Shown here: positions 1-13,354 of the stretch, one piece after another
How positions within the stretch are numbered: position 1 is the stretch's first letter
Layout of the letters: every line of letters begins with the position of its first letter
NCBI RefSeq assembly: GCF_014805625.2
Contig: NW_023998427.1
Coordinates: 320,082 to 384,081 of the forward strand
Reading direction: 5' to 3'
Length of the DNA: 64,000 nt
From: Glossina fuscipes
Taxonomy: Eukaryota; Arthropoda; Insecta; Diptera; Glossinidae
Notes under the pieces: model-generated
Told to the model about the DNA's origin: nothing
Databases searched by the model: none
The model's input: only the letters and a program-made list of their open reading frames with translations
Program-made: the position numbers and the translations under genes

Positions 1-3000
1 GTAAAATGGCTACCATATGAATTGGCTGAAAATGCAATTTCGAAACAGTTTCGATAACGCGGTTTTAGTTCTGGCCAGGCAAAAAAAGAAGAGTTTTGTG
101 TGCCGTATGGGCGCTGGGAATGAAAAGTGAGTCTACTACGACAATACCAAGGGCAAAAATTCGTAGATTAGGAGAGGAGCGTCAGCCATATCGCCACTGA
201 AGTGGAATATATTCATGGCTATTAAGTTTTACTATCTATGCTTATGGTGGCATCAGAATAGTGCAATGTCGTAAGAGCTGCTAAAACCGAATCACAAATT
301 GAACGATATATTGCTGCCAAAACAGGCTGGCAATGGCGGTTAACAGATGCAAAGGCATCCTCTTGCTTGGCAATGCTCGGCAAAACCTTGCAAGAGTTTG
401 TCAACGGTACACTGCTGCTGTACTCAGCGCACTCATTCGACATACCGCCTTCTGATTACCACTCATTCCGATTGATGTATGATTTGGCTGGCACGCGATT
501 CCGAAATGCTGAAGAAATGCGATAATGGATCGATAATTCGATCGCTGCCAACCTAATATCATTCTTTCGACTCGGTGTCGCCATTTTGCCGGAAAGATAG
601 AAAAAAGTTGTGATAAACGATCGAAAATGTTTCGATTATTTTAAATTGTACCGATTTTACTCAATTTCCTTTTTAATTTGCTGTCTTCAAGTAAAAAAAA
701 AATGATCAAAATACATGCAAGCACCGAATAGATTAAGCAAAGCTATTTTAAAACCCGACGGTCGTAATTACTGAAAACGCATCTATTAGCTAAAGTTATG
801 TAAGTGTATTTATTTCCTAATCGAACAAAAAAAAAATACATATAAAAAAATTAATAATAAATTTATGTTAACTAACGGAATATGGGATGCTGTAGGCATA
901 TGAGATTTCTCTTTCGGTTTGTATTTGCATTTAAAAATCTGAGTCAGAGGTGTCCACGAAGACTATAAGTTGAGTCAATTTAGTTATGGGCTATCAAGTG
1001 CTGTTGCGTAACAGCAGCCCAGTTTCAAAATCGATCATAAAAATCAGATACTTTTCGTAAATACATAAAACCTTAGTAGGTAGTATGTAGAAAGTATAAA
1101 CACGCCCAGACTAAAACTAAATAACTTACTAGGACCCAATAAAAGTTCAATACAAAGTCGAATGCAATTAGTCTAAAATTCGGTCTGCGTGACTGAACGG
1201 TTTAGTAGGACCGCCAATTGCCTGAGATTGACACAATTCAAGTTAAGTGAAACTTGTTTGAAAATGTCTTTAAATTTCTTTCACTTCTTTATACACTTTG
1301 TGGGCTCACATTTGGAAATTCAATTAGTTGCTCTTTGTTCGTCTTTACTACGGATAGACTGTTTTTATTTGAATGATGAAAATGGATTGAGTTATTCACG
1401 ATTAAAGCTTGCCCTTGAATATTTAAGTTAGACGGACAAAGCTCTTTGTCGCAAAGGGCAAAGATGGTACAATTTCATTGATTTTATTTTCAATTTTTGA
1501 TTCATTTTCCTTTATTTCGATTCGAATTTTTTTTATTCAATATGCAATCACACTGCAATCATTGACTGACTGACTTGTCTACTCATAAAAAAAAGATCAC
1601 AATTGAAAAATTTTAAAGCTTTGCAAATTTAACTTTGATTATGTTTCATTTTTTATATTCTATTTATCACTCTTGAGAACGTGAACAATAACCGCCGTTA
1701 ACCATTCCGTTTCCATTAGAATGTAACGCGTATGTGAACAAGACGGCGTTTAGCAAAAGACTGCCGCTACAACATAGACGAGTGGCCTTAAATGAAAATG
1801 AAAGTATATTGCCAGAACCTATTACAGCCACTGAAAAATGTTTGCATAAAAGATATAAAATGCTTAGGACGACGAAGAAGATGATAATTGAGACACTTGA
1901 CAGTTTTACTTTGCGTATACTTGATACTTGACTTTATTAAGAGTTGAATATAGGATAAGTTAATGATATGCTGCGTGAATATGAGGCGTTATTCTTATTA
2001 CTATTCTTATTACAATTATTACTATCTTATTACTATATAAGCAGCGACGAATAATTCTAAAGGATTTCTTAAAAATATCTCATGCTGACCTAGCTTCGCT
2101 ATATCTACAACTTTGCCTATCTATTTGCTGGCGACATTTTCAAGGACTCGTCGCATAGAAACAAAAGTTTGGATTCTAGATTTTACTCTGTAAAAGAACT
2201 ACGATAACGAAAATAAGAAGAAGAATCTCTTTTGAACGAGAGTAGAGCGATAAGGTTAGATGTCAAGAATGAATGCAACCTTTATAACCATAGTCGATAA
2301 TTAGAGCCTAAATATTTTGCGAGCGCTTAAGCGTAAGCAAAGCAGTGACATGGACTGCAATTCAATATGAAACTTTAATGAAGTTCATATACGGTTCGGT
2401 TTACTCAAGAGATCACGAGAGAATTTAATTTACTTAAGAAAGCCCGGAAAATTATATATTGTTGAAATTTATAAGCCTTGTTTAGCTTTATCAAGAATTA
2501 TGAAGAGGAACGAAAAATTAATGAAAATTTTAAACCACGGCCATCGGGATAGAGAAATGTTGTTAGGTTGTGATTGATAGAACCGATAGAATCATTTTTG
2601 AAAGCCTATTGAATATCGCGAGGCAATTGACTAATTGATCCGTTCAAGGAACTACGCATTAACTTTGTAATTACCTTAGTTAGTTGATTAACCAGGACTT
2701 TGTTTCTACTGTTTGTGCAATGCGAATGTAATTCTCTTAATTGTTTTAACCGTTATGTAACTTGTTAACTTTCATTTATTTATATGTTTAATATGTTGTA
2801 AGATTTTTGTTCAATTGTGTTGTTGCTAACCGCTTAAATTTCTATTTTTGGTTAACTAAGGGCTTTCAGTTTGCGGTTAGGTATAGATGCGTACGTGTTT
2901 GAGTGTATATTTTGCATGTCGGCCTTAAGTTTTCAGTTCATAATTAAATTTCTTTTACGCCTTGGCCAACCATTAAAATGGTACTAAGTCTTAACGTTCA

Positions 3001-6000
3001 TAATCATACATTAAGCACATTAACTTAATAGAGCGAATGAAAGGAAGGTCCCTTCTGCGTTAAGTCAATTATTTAATGTGAAATGCGTTTACATTTTCAT
3101 ATTAATATAATATTTTACTTATTTAAAAACAAGTAAGAAAATTATTTAAGGGCATGGCCGAGCAGAGAATACCCTACACCATACTGTCTAATACAATTCT
3201 TATTTTTTATTAAAGAATACAAAAATTCTATCTTGTTTCTACGCAAAGGCATGTTCTTTATGCGCGTATTTATCGGGAAGCGGGCCCAAAATGCAACCTA
3301 ATACAGTGCAAGTTTAATGCTTACATAGGGTGAGATCCAAAAGTAGGCGTAGATGCTTCAAACTTTTTTGTAAAGTTCATTTCTTAATACAAAGGATGAA
3401 TTTTTGTGGAAATTCGCATACGCGGGTAGGATCCAAAAATTAGCCTGAGATGGTTCAACTTTGATACAGTCAATTTTTTTATGTTAAATTTCGTATTATG
3501 ATATAATCTTTAACATGAAGCATTGAAAATTATATCTTTTTGTCGTATAAGCTTCAGTTTTCGTTATATAAGAAAGGGTTCAAAAATTGCCCCAGCCTGG
3601 CCAAAGTTTTCATATCAAATTGGAATGTCGAACTACTATTACTTAGTCATTTCTCCCGAGAAATTTTGAAAATTGAAAATTTTTCTTATCTTACGATTTT
3701 TCAGAATAGGACGTTACATAGGAAAGGAGTTGAAAAAGTGAAACGATTCGAACCGTTTTCAATAGCGTTCGTCCTTGGGTCAAGAGACGTCACTGTACCA
3801 AATTATTTTAAAAATTGCGATCCATAACTTAAACACATATATACATGGACAGATATCAGGCGGACAGACGGACAGAGAGGCTTAGATTAATTCAGACTAT
3901 GATTTTGAATTGATCCGTATAGTAAAAGATGGGTCTATCTTAAGCCCTTCTGCGTGTTACATACGTTTGCATTAACGTAATAATAGAGTATCAGCGAGCA
4001 GCCGTAATTAATCAATATAGGCCGGATGAATATGTGAATACGTATATGTTACGTTTAGAGAAAGTTCCAAAAAGGAAGGGGAACACAAATTTACGAAACT
4101 TAGATAGCCTGCAATTCGATGAAAGTTATTTTAAATGTCAACCTTGTGAATCCAAATGTCTCGCCCGACCCAAGGACGAAAAAAATTGAAACGAATCACA
4201 ATTGAATCTAGCGATCTGCCAATCTAATATTTAAGAGAAATATTTGCCGATTGGCCTAGAGACATGTGTTTTCGGATGATGAATCATAGATTATAAGTTT
4301 ATTCAATCAGCTTCGCTTGTATGTTCCCCTTCTCTGTCATACGTGCCCTTCTTGCGTTCATAGGTGGTCCTTTTATCAATCTACTTTTCAATATTTTCTT
4401 GGTCCTTCTATGCTATTAGTCATTCCGTCTATCCTTCCGTCCACTTACTACTATTTCGCTTTGGACGTTTAGAAAAAATTCAAGTGAAAAATTTGAATTT
4501 CACACTAACATTGAAAGATAGCAGCGAAGTGAGTATGGACAGACGCCTATATATATATATATATATATATTCTGTATATTTTCTCTGTCAGTAAGCAAAA
4601 TAAATTCCTGTATAGTTTGAAGTATGCGTGCGGATATTTTCATTAATTTGTCCTCGAAAAAATATATAGCGTGCGAGCAACATCTCACACAATCACCCAT
4701 AGTATAATAAAAAGCAGAATAATAATCCTTCGATTAATGTGAATGCGGCACAGTCAATTTACATTTTTTCATCATTTTAACGAATGTTTGCTTAATAATT
4801 TAATTGTCTATTATATGGTTACGGAGCTAATGATTTATATTTGAATTTATATGATCGCAAAGTTCTAATTGTTTAGTAGCTATGTCGTAACATGAGAGCC
4901 CGCTTATAAGTCTGTTTGATAATAAGATGGCCTCACAAGCACATCTGTACTTGCCATCTATAATTTACTCTTAATTACTTTGAATTACATCACCGCACTA
5001 TCTCAGTTCTATTGAAAATGCTTTGAAATTTTCTCTATAAATGTGTATGTATTCATTATATATATATATATATAATGATGCGAATTCTTTCATTTTATGC
5101 TTTTCATATTTGTGAAAAGTTCTGCTAACGTTACTTTGTTGTCACAGACAAAAAGTGTGCCATGTAAGGTTAACCTATTAATATGATTTGTTATATCGTG
5201 CGCTGCTTGCTGGACGAAAGCATTTTAGGATGTATGCAACATCCAGAATGACGATGTGTTTGTTTCCTATACTTTCGTTACATTGAACGATCTAAGTAAG
5301 TCTGGATAACTGATGTCTGTCCGCGTATTTTTGCATTCAACGTACATATATCGCAATTGTTGAGACATTTTATAATGGACCGACGATGAATTCTATTGAA
5401 AACTGCATCGGACTGCATTTACGACCAATTCCCTCATAAGGCTTTATTTTGAAGAGGTCTTTATTTACCCTCGAGGAAACCGGTGCAAATGGCTATTTTG
5501 ACTCATTAAATGAGTGTAGAAATTTTGGATGGGGTGAGACCATCTATTTAAAACCCTTTTCTTATAAATATTCTGATAAGAAAGAAATCTTACAACAAGG
5601 TCTAGTATTTTATGATAAAAATAAGTGCAAAATAGTTCATACGATATATAAATATACTATGCCAAAATCGGACCCCATTGGTCTATTTGTTGCATCTCTT
5701 TCCCGATAAGGGCTCCCATTAACAACGAGCTTTTTCGTTTACGGCAAGATCTTAAGTGATTATAATAAATTTGATGCATGTTGGTTGCATTCTTCGATTG
5801 TCTCGTTTAGAACACTTTTCGAAATTTCCCAATTTTAAATTCTTGAGAACACTTTGCAAAAGTTGACGTGGCATGCGTAGTGTATTTTATTGTCATATTC
5901 GTACGATGCCTAGCGTTTTAACTTGTTTTAAGATTTAGGAAAAACTAAAACAACTCTTCCCAGCGACCATTTTTATGATTTTTTATAAATAATTTTCAAA

Positions 6001-6640
6001 AATTAATTTAAAAAAAAAATTGCTATTAATGTCCAGTTGGACTAAAAGCAAATTAAATTTGTGACCGGAATTTCTACTTTGTGTATATGCCCATGTATAT
6101 TGTAATATGAAGTTAGATATGTGAGGAATTGTACCAGTGTGTATGATCAGAGATTACGATACGGTGTCTCAGCAAGCAAGATCGTATTGAATTTCACGTG
6201 ATTTTTAAGCTGTTATTATATAACTGTCATTGAGATGATATGTGATAAATATAACTTGTATCAATTGGGTCTATTTTACACATCACAGCAAATTTTCGTC
6301 AGTTGATTTGCTGAATAGAAGAAGAAGAAGAAAAGGGAGGAGAACAACAAATTGCACACTGATTCAGCGAATTGAGTCGTTACGAATGTTGCTGACTAAC
6401 TCGCCTAGACATGAATTGGAAGCTACAGATGTGCACTTGAATGAATATTTCTTTTCAGTAGAATTTGCTGAATAGTTTATGTAATGGTATAAATATATTG
6501 TCGGGTGTATGCACTTTTGTTTTTGACAATTACGCTATTTATTGTACTATATAACAAATATCCGAAACGAAAAGACATATATTCAAATTTCAAAAGCATG
6601 GAACATATTTCATACAAATAGTGTTTTCCTTACCAATGCG

Positions 6641-6641
<1 letters not shown>
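1..6641. other. Flo2 intron, no gene identified
   Basis: Apart from the repeat at 3,125-3,960 and short (TA)n tracts near 4,550 and 5,058, I see no gene. The first 600 bases are less AT-rich and hold a 73-residue minus-strand frame (222-443, with an Ala-rich middle) that I cannot assign. The 86-residue frame at 5,449 starts at TTG and has no recognisable motif. Confidence 0.5.
3125..3960 (+). repeat. interspersed element, second family, copy A
   Basis: It starts AAACAAGTAAGAAAATTATT, then GGCATGGCCGAGCAGAGAAT, and ends with CAGGCGGACAGACGGACAGA, TTGATCCGTATAGTAAAAGA and ATCTTAAGCCCTTCTGCGTG. These are the reverse complements of blocks in copies B and C, so it lies in the opposite orientation. 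The 95-residue open frame at 3,540 lies inside it. Confidence 0.5.
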
Positions 6642-6680
<39 letters not shown>

Positions 6681-6685
6681 TAATA
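6642..6685. repeat. (AAT)n microsatellite next to a Flo2 donor site
   Basis: About 14 AAT units end just before the ACTTACC that is the complement of the Flo2 donor. On the Flo2 strand the intron therefore opens GTAAGTTTATTATTG and runs into (ATT)n. Confidence 0.9.
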
Positions 6686-6692
6686 AACTTAC

Positions 6693-6801
6693 CCAATATA
6701 GCGCGTAAGTGTCCTTCAAGTGTTTGGAGAATTGTTTGTTTGATTTCATTAACGCTTTTGCCCAAAAATTGTTCGCTGGCTGTACCCAATAATTCGTCGG
6801 C
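6693..6801 (-). CDS. Flo2: flotillin-2 internal exon (109 nt)
   Basis: This exon encodes 36 residues plus one base, starting ADELLGTASEQFLGKSV and ending in HLRAILG. That matches the part of the flotillin SPFH/PHB domain that follows the CKIMK segment in insect flotillin-2. The acceptor (TTCATCATCAG) gives phase 0 and the donor (G|GTAAGT) gives phase 1, so the next exon should open with the rest of a Gly codon and the TLTVEE segment. No such exon is visible between 1 and 6,692, so it probably lies left of the window. Flotillin-2 is a membrane-associated scaffold that oligomerises in lipid microdomains and acts in endocytosis and secretion of lipidated morphogens. A (ATT)n microsatellite starts within a few bases of the donor. 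The identification rests on close sequence match from memory and is very secure. Confidence 0.95.
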
Positions 6802-7359
6802 CTGATGATGAAAATAATAAACATTCATCATCTGATTTAATAGCAACGGTAGCCAAATTTTAATTGTTATCGATTTGTACGTTGGATATGGATGATAATT
6901 TATATGATGCACATATGATGATAATGGAGGTCGAGAGAAAGACAATGTTGCGATAGAGATAGATAGATATATAGAGCGAACGAGAGCGGTAGCAGTGATG
7001 ATAGTGGTAGCAGTTTATTTTACATGTAAATTTGCGCAAAAGCCAACAAGAAAACGCCAGCAACGCGCAACATATGCATTAAATAAATGGAAAAAAGAAG
7101 AGAAAACATATATAAACTTTAGAATCGTATCGTAAAAAACTAAGTAAAATATAATTTAAACGCATTCAAATTTAATCGTAAGCTTAAGATAAAATATACA
7201 TTTACATATGCATTTATATGTAATGTAATGTTTGTCGTATCATACATACCTTCTAATATAAAAAACTCTTTTTTTTTAAAGGAAATTTTTCAATAAATTC
7301 TACTACATGTTGCCAACACACGGTATACTCAGATAAATATTAAAATGAAAAATAAGAAA

Positions 7360-7392
<33 letters not shown>

Positions 7393-7500
7393 TATTGAAA
7401 TAGATTCTTTACAAAATATATAAAATAATAATTAGCAGCAAAATAAATTTAATTACATTAAAATAAAATATAATAATATAAATAAACGACAATCACTTAC

Positions 7501-7527
7501 CTCCTCGTATTTATCGTAAGAGCTTGA
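7501..7527 (-). CDS. Flo2: candidate flotillin-2 27-nt alternative micro-exon
   Basis: Between the two clear Flo2 exons is a 27-nt minus-strand stretch that translates to SSSYDKYEE. It is bounded by a strong acceptor (an 8-T tract, then TTAAAATACAG) and a consensus donor (GAG|GTAAGT). The intron on either side of it is phase 0, so inclusion would insert nine residues between CKIMK and ADELLG without shifting frame. The insert is polar, with two Tyr and three charged residues, in the membrane-proximal part of the PHB domain. It would be an optional exon, because the flanking exons also join directly in frame. The signals are seen directly; use of the exon is inferred. The neighbouring assembly gap could hide further small exons. 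Confidence 0.6.
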
Positions 7528-7743
7528 CTGTATTTTAAATAAGAAAAAAAAGCAAAAGTATAAAAGAAAATATATATCGAATTGAAATTACAATTGAATA
7601 TGTGATGAATAAAATAACAAAAGAAATTAACTAAGAATGACGAAAAATAGCAATATTCGCGCCTACAATCACAACCTGAGATACACACCACACATTACAC
7701 ATTTTTATTTATTTATTTCTTTATTTTGCTTGTTTTTTTTTTT

Positions 7744-7843
7744 NNNNNNNNNNNNNNNNNNNNNNNNNNNNNNNNNNNNNNNNNNNNNNNNNNNNNNNNN
7801 NNNNNNNNNNNNNNNNNNNNNNNNNNNNNNNNNNNNNNNNNNN
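7744..7843. other. assembly gap (100 N)
   Basis: Exactly 100 N follow a T tract. This is the usual placeholder for a gap of unknown size, so distances across it within the Flo2 intron are not reliable. Confidence 0.97.
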
Positions 7844-9649
7844 TGGACATAACTCGAGATTACTATGCAATGTTTACGTCAATTTTCGTCAAATTTACTA
7901 ATGCCTCTGTTTTAGCTCAAGCAAGCAAGCAATAAACATCTCTACCCATGAATAGTCAACATAATGTAGTTCTCCTTTGATCCTAATGAGAGTAATTTCA
8001 GATTTTCAGATAAAAGTTTTTCCTTTTGCCGATTTTTGATGAGCACGATTTCTTTTCAAACTTCATCGGAAGAATCGATTCAACAATAGACGTTTGAATT
8101 TGGCATTTTTTGCTTCTTAAGCATTAGTTTCGCTAATGCATTATCTCGGAGATCATAAGAGGGAATATTTGCAATATTAATAAAGCTAAGTTAAAGTGTA
8201 ACGGGGATGTCATAGTTTAGATTAGGTTTACTTCCGCGATACTCAAAGAATTACGGAGCCAATATTGCGGGCCTATAGTCGCCTATAGCCTCCCCCCAGT
8301 TTAGGGCCAGTGCATGTTCGAGTGTTACCGATGGAACGGCCAGTAAGTAACATTTTTATCAATCTCCAGTGGTGTGTACCGCAGATAGTCAAAAAAAGAA
8401 TTCTATATATATATGCAGTGAATAGTTAAAAAACGTAATCGATTAAAAGGAACGAAAAAAGTCATATTCGTTCTAGGACGAATATTGGATACTCATCACC
8501 CCGATTAAAAACATTCGTAAAAGTTCGCGAAAGTGCGGAAAATATATATCACAGTCAACTTGAAAGCGATATTTTTTTTTGTTAATTTTCATCGATGTGT
8601 ATTTAGAATATGACTTTATATGGAACTTGGTCTGATCCAGTTCGTTTTTTTTTTTTATAGGATTCAAGCATGCTCGAGTTTTAAACTTTGAAAAAAATAA
8701 TTAAGAAATTTCCGATGTGAAAATGGATCAAATCGGTCGAAGGATCCGTAAATTGAGAGCACGTATAAGGAAGCAATAATATTAGTTTGGGGAAAAAGAA
8801 ATCCATTATTTTTTCATATAAAAATTCAAAACCTAATATGTGTTGTGCTTAATACGCAGAAACTACACGAGATAAATTCATAAAAACTTGAACATATATT
8901 CTATGGGCGATGCTATGGTGGAAAAAGTTGACCATGCCCGCCCAATATTTTAGAGTATGAAAATTGGGCTCTTTCCCATTTAATTACTCTTTTTTTAGGA
9001 CAATGATGATGGGCATAAAAGATTCCGTCATAGCTGACAATAAGTTTTTTACTTGTTATAAATATATTTGCATTCTTTCCTTCCCTTCCATATATAATTG
9101 AAGTTGATTGAAGAAACTTGGAATACTACAAATATTGTTGCGTGATAAACAGAGCGCTCGTGTGCATAGCCATCACTATAATTAATGCAATTAGGGAATA
9201 AAACTTTTTTAAAGTACATTAGACTATACAAACACCTCATGGAAAAGCGAGGAAAGGCATTGAGGATTTTTGAATTTTGGATTTTTGTTTTTTTTAATAC
9301 TTGATACTTTTTTAATCAACAATGTGAATCATCTGCGCACTGAAAAAGTACTTAAGCACGCCTTAGCTAGGTTTCATTTGCGAGTTTCGACTTCTTTTTT
9401 TTGTCGTTATGTATGCATGCAAGAGATGGAGAGAGAAACGTTCTGCCAAAACTGTGAAATCAGTTGGCGCTTTGAGCTAGTATGGTTGCTCTAAGTTATT
9501 ATTGATTATTTGGAGCTGCATTTGTAAGGGAAAATAGCTGAAAATTGGGAATCAAATAAAATTCAAATAGAATTGTTTTCTTGCAAACGGCTAAAGCAAA
9601 CAAAAAATTTAAAAATTTCTGAAAGATTAAGTAAATTAGTTCATTTTTA

Positions 9650-10400
9650 TACCCATCACTGTAGGATGAGTGTATATTCGTTTTGTTTTTTTTTTATAAT
9701 ATATATAAAACTCCCAAAAGGAAACTTCAGCTTGATCAGTGTGAAATTTTGAGTTGATTTAGCCATGTCTGTCCGTCTGTGTGACTGTGTGATGTATGAT
9801 GTATGTGGCACTCTCCTGGCCGCAAAAATGAAGATATTAACTTCAAATTTGGTAGAAACAATGAAAGTTTCTGAACGATGGTTGGTATTGATCATGATCC
9901 AAATTGATCACAACAGATGCACGCAGTGGAGCGTAAACGGAACGCAACTCATTTTTTTTTTTTTTAAATTTTTGGATTTTTGCTCGTTACTCGGAAGCTA
10001 TTAAAGTTAGAAAGCTGATATTTTCCACATTTGCTCGACGAAATACTTTACTCTCCAGGTCCCAAAAAAAAAACGAATCAATCGGCTAAGCTCACAAAAA
10101 GTTACGAGTATTTTTTAATTTCATCTTATTCAATTTATTGAGGTTTATTGCTTGTTTATCATACGGCAAATAAGACAGAATTTTGAATTATTTTGTAAAC
10201 TCCTTAAATGAAGACATAACTATCTGCCTAAAAATGGGTTAATTTTAAAATGACTAGAGGGTAGATACCGCGATTAATTTCGTTTTTAATAATACCAGCG
10301 ATATGGGTATCAAATAAAAGAAATTGAAGAGTAGAATGAGAAAAGCATAGTGGTGGGTATGAGAGCGATATTCGGCATTGGCCGAATATAACATTATTGT
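9650..10400 (-). repeat. DINE-1-like interspersed element, copy D
   Basis: The plus strand begins TTTTTATACCCATCACTGTA, has CCATGTCTGTCCGTCTGTGT, and ends GGTGGGTATGAGAGCGATAT followed by the hairpin ATTCGGCATTGGCCGAAT. The hairpin at the right end shows the element points to the minus strand. Confidence 0.5.
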
Positions 10401-12837
10401 TATTATTTTTTTTGTTTTTTTCGTTTTTTGCCTTTTACTGTAATTGTAATCAACTCTGTACCGTTATCGATCTTCCGATACATCGCAATATAATGTCACT
10501 ATCACTGCGACAAAGCGCCAAGAATCAACAAATCTGAAATACTCGTCATTCTGCTAAATGTGTTAATCTTATCGCCAACAAGTCTAATCCATTCTACTAA
10601 ACAGGCAGACAAGAGAGGAAGTTAGTAAAATATATTGTTATTAAATAATCAAGTAATGTTGACGAAAGTATAGGCGAACATCAAGATTGACGGAAAAGGA
10701 GTTTTGAGAGCAATAACAGAGCGCTGCGTGACCCTTGAGAACCTCTTACGTTGCCCGAAAATGTTTAAGTAAATGATTTTGTACATTTGTCAACAACATA
10801 AATTAAAATGTATATATGTTGTTGCATGTCGATTTTTGTAAAATTTTCGCGTATCAAAAGTAGCTTTTCGCGTACATACATCGGAAAATTGATGCGAGCA
10901 ATTTCTTTTTGTGCATTTCATGTTCTGATAACATCTTGTCGCATAACAAAGTGAAGCATAGCTTGAATGGAACGATGGTGAGTTAATCTACATACATGTA
11001 CCTTTTCCTTCCTGGATCAGAGCAATTTATTTTGACGACGATGTCGACGTTACGACTAGACGCCTTTCAAGCGAGAAAACAAGAATCGTCATATCTTTTG
11101 CACTTTGAAATCGAATTGTAATAAAATAAAAGCTATAAAGAAATTAATTCACTTTAAGATGTTTTGTGAAAATAAAAAACTTGCCTTTTATCTATCTAAA
11201 CACAATACATTCTTTATAGGTATAAAAATGAAAAGATATATTTATTCAAATTCGTAGTTCAAGTTCACAGTTCATATCTTTTCTATGAAATTAATTCATT
11301 ATTCATTTCGTTTCATTTCATTTTTGTTAAAAATTGTACATAACTTTTTCTTTTATTTACGTTTGAATGATATTGTTATTGATTGTATCGTTACAAAACA
11401 AAGAAACGTCAACTTTGCTCCTTATTTTCTCATTATTTTCGCGAAATAAATTTCGATTGACAAACGGCATGCATGACTTTCAAGGTACGCCGTTCAAATA
11501 AGCGCTGGTTACAATTAAAAGATGAATAATCGTTGCTTTGTTTTTAATTTATTGAATTCTAGAACAAGAAGAAGAGGAAGAACAAGAATAGTAAGAAGAT
11601 TCCTTAGTAGTGACAATGACTTCGATAGACATATTCAACAATGATGAGACGTTCCAAACCAATGACTATTAATAATGGAAGACATCTATAACGAGAACAA
11701 ATAACTTGTCTCGAATACAAATATTTTTCGACCATTGACCACTAAACTGTTTAATGTGTCATTACGTGGCCATGGGTTATTACATGACACATATAAATTT
11801 AAAACGTATTCTCATATGTAATTAGAAATCACAACAAATTGTGCTCAACTGTTATAGTTAGCAATACAAGCAGGTGCCATTGAGATATCAATAACGATTG
11901 AAGGAAAATAATTTACATAAATTATGCCGTAAGTTATGCCATATAAATGGTAAACGTTAGGTTAAGATTCTTATTCAATCTGCGAAACGTAAATCTGAAA
12001 GTTTTTAATTTTCTCTTGAAACAGATATTAATCGAAACACCACGACCTTAATGTAGATGATAGCCTGGATTGCTGGGCTTAGATGTAGCATGTTTACATG
12101 TGTTGTGTTATTGTGATGGATGCATTCTTTGCCATCATTTGCATTATGTTGCGAAGAATTTCTACTTTTAGCAATGAAAATCTTCCATGGAGTTTTGACG
12201 GCTTCATTTGGAAAGGCACTGTCTTATCCTTTAAGATTTACAAAAAAAAAATCTTTACTTTCATCTTTTTATTTTTAGAAATTCCTTACTGGCTTAAAGG
12301 GCTTTCCTTAAAATTCCTCAAAAAATAAAGCGTTCTCCTAGTGAAATATTTTTACTTTTCAATAAACTTCAGTAACTGTTTAACCCTGAACTCTGTCCCT
12401 CAAAATATCATATAATCGCCCAAAAACAGTATATGCTAAGAATACTTTCAATGAACTAACCTCTGCCGAATATCTGAGCTTAAGGAAGTTGTGAAGAAAC
12501 TGGAAAATATGAGGAATGATATTATCCTGATCCTGAGCGTGAACTTGATTTTGAATTTGAACTTGAATTTATAGGAGAGGCATGCGCGATTTTCTTACTT
12601 GTTTTTACAGAGAACTTATGTCTTGAATTCAGAAAGACTTGCGTCATTTACTGAATGATTCAATTTTTCCGGCTTTAATCTGATAGATAGAAGTTCTATT
12701 GTGCTGCGTGGTGATGAGCATAATAAAAACAAAACTACTAAACCAATTTAAGCGTAATCTTTGGTTAAGAGTTGAACGGAAAAACTAATGATAAAGAGAA
12801 AAACAAAATTATACTAAAATAATAAAGAATTAATTAC

Positions 12838-12863
12838 GATAATAATAATAATAATAATAATAA
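12838..12863. repeat. (AAT)n microsatellite
   Basis: Eight AAT units lie in the Flo2 intron, about 300 bp from the 13,167 donor, followed by long T tracts. Confidence 0.9.
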
Positions 12864-13166
12864 AATTGTTTTACTTAACAAAACTTACTTTGTTTAAAAG
12901 TCACTTTTTTTTTTTTTGTTTTTGTTTTGATAATTTTAAAAACGAAAGAACATAAAAATAGAGTTGAAATAATTTGTTTTCCAGTTTTGTGTCTGTTTTT
13001 TTTTTTTTTTTTTTACATTATAATTAGTGTTTTCTTTCAAGTCATTTCTTTTTGGGATTTTAAGTGGAATTTTGGAAAATTTTTAGTTTTTGGTTAAATT
13101 TTTTTTTTTGTTTTTGTTTTTTTTCTTTACATTTCAAATGATTAAATAATAGTAGGGTCGACTTAC

Positions 13167-13354
13167 TTTCATTATTTTACATTGTGCGACACCGGTTACG
13201 GTTAACGGTACACCCTGAGCAGTTTCAACATTTTCGCACATAGGATTTAAAGTCATGACGCTTAATGATAATCGTTGAACATCGGTAACTAGCCACCAAG
13301 CCCATGCCCAGCCGCCTACTATAGTGCGTTTCTTAGTGGAGCCACAACAGCCAC
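13167..13354 (-). CDS. Flo2: flotillin-2 N-terminal exon (188 nt)
   Basis: The exon encodes 62 residues after a split Gly codon: GCCGSTKKRTIVGGWAWAWW, then a segment ending in VAQCKIMK. This is the highly conserved N-terminal part of flotillin-2, with the Cys pair and the Trp-rich hydrophobic stretch that help membrane attachment. The acceptor is TTTTTTTTAG|GT and the donor is AAA|GTAAGT (phase 0). The phase-1 start requires an upstream exon of about 17 codons carrying the start Met and the N-myristoylation glycine. I searched by eye for a minus-strand ATGGGN-AAY start leading into such an exon and found none to the right, so the upstream intron seems to exceed 50 kb. All GMC genes of this window lie inside that intron. 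Confidence 0.96.

Larger units (their letters stand above)
7844..13166. other. Flo2 intron, repeats only
   Basis: This intron holds the element at 9,650-10,400 and another element end at about 8,930-9,062 (GCCCGCCCAATATT to TTACTTGTTATAAA), plus T-rich tracts near 12,900-13,120. No coding exon is visible. Confidence 0.5.
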
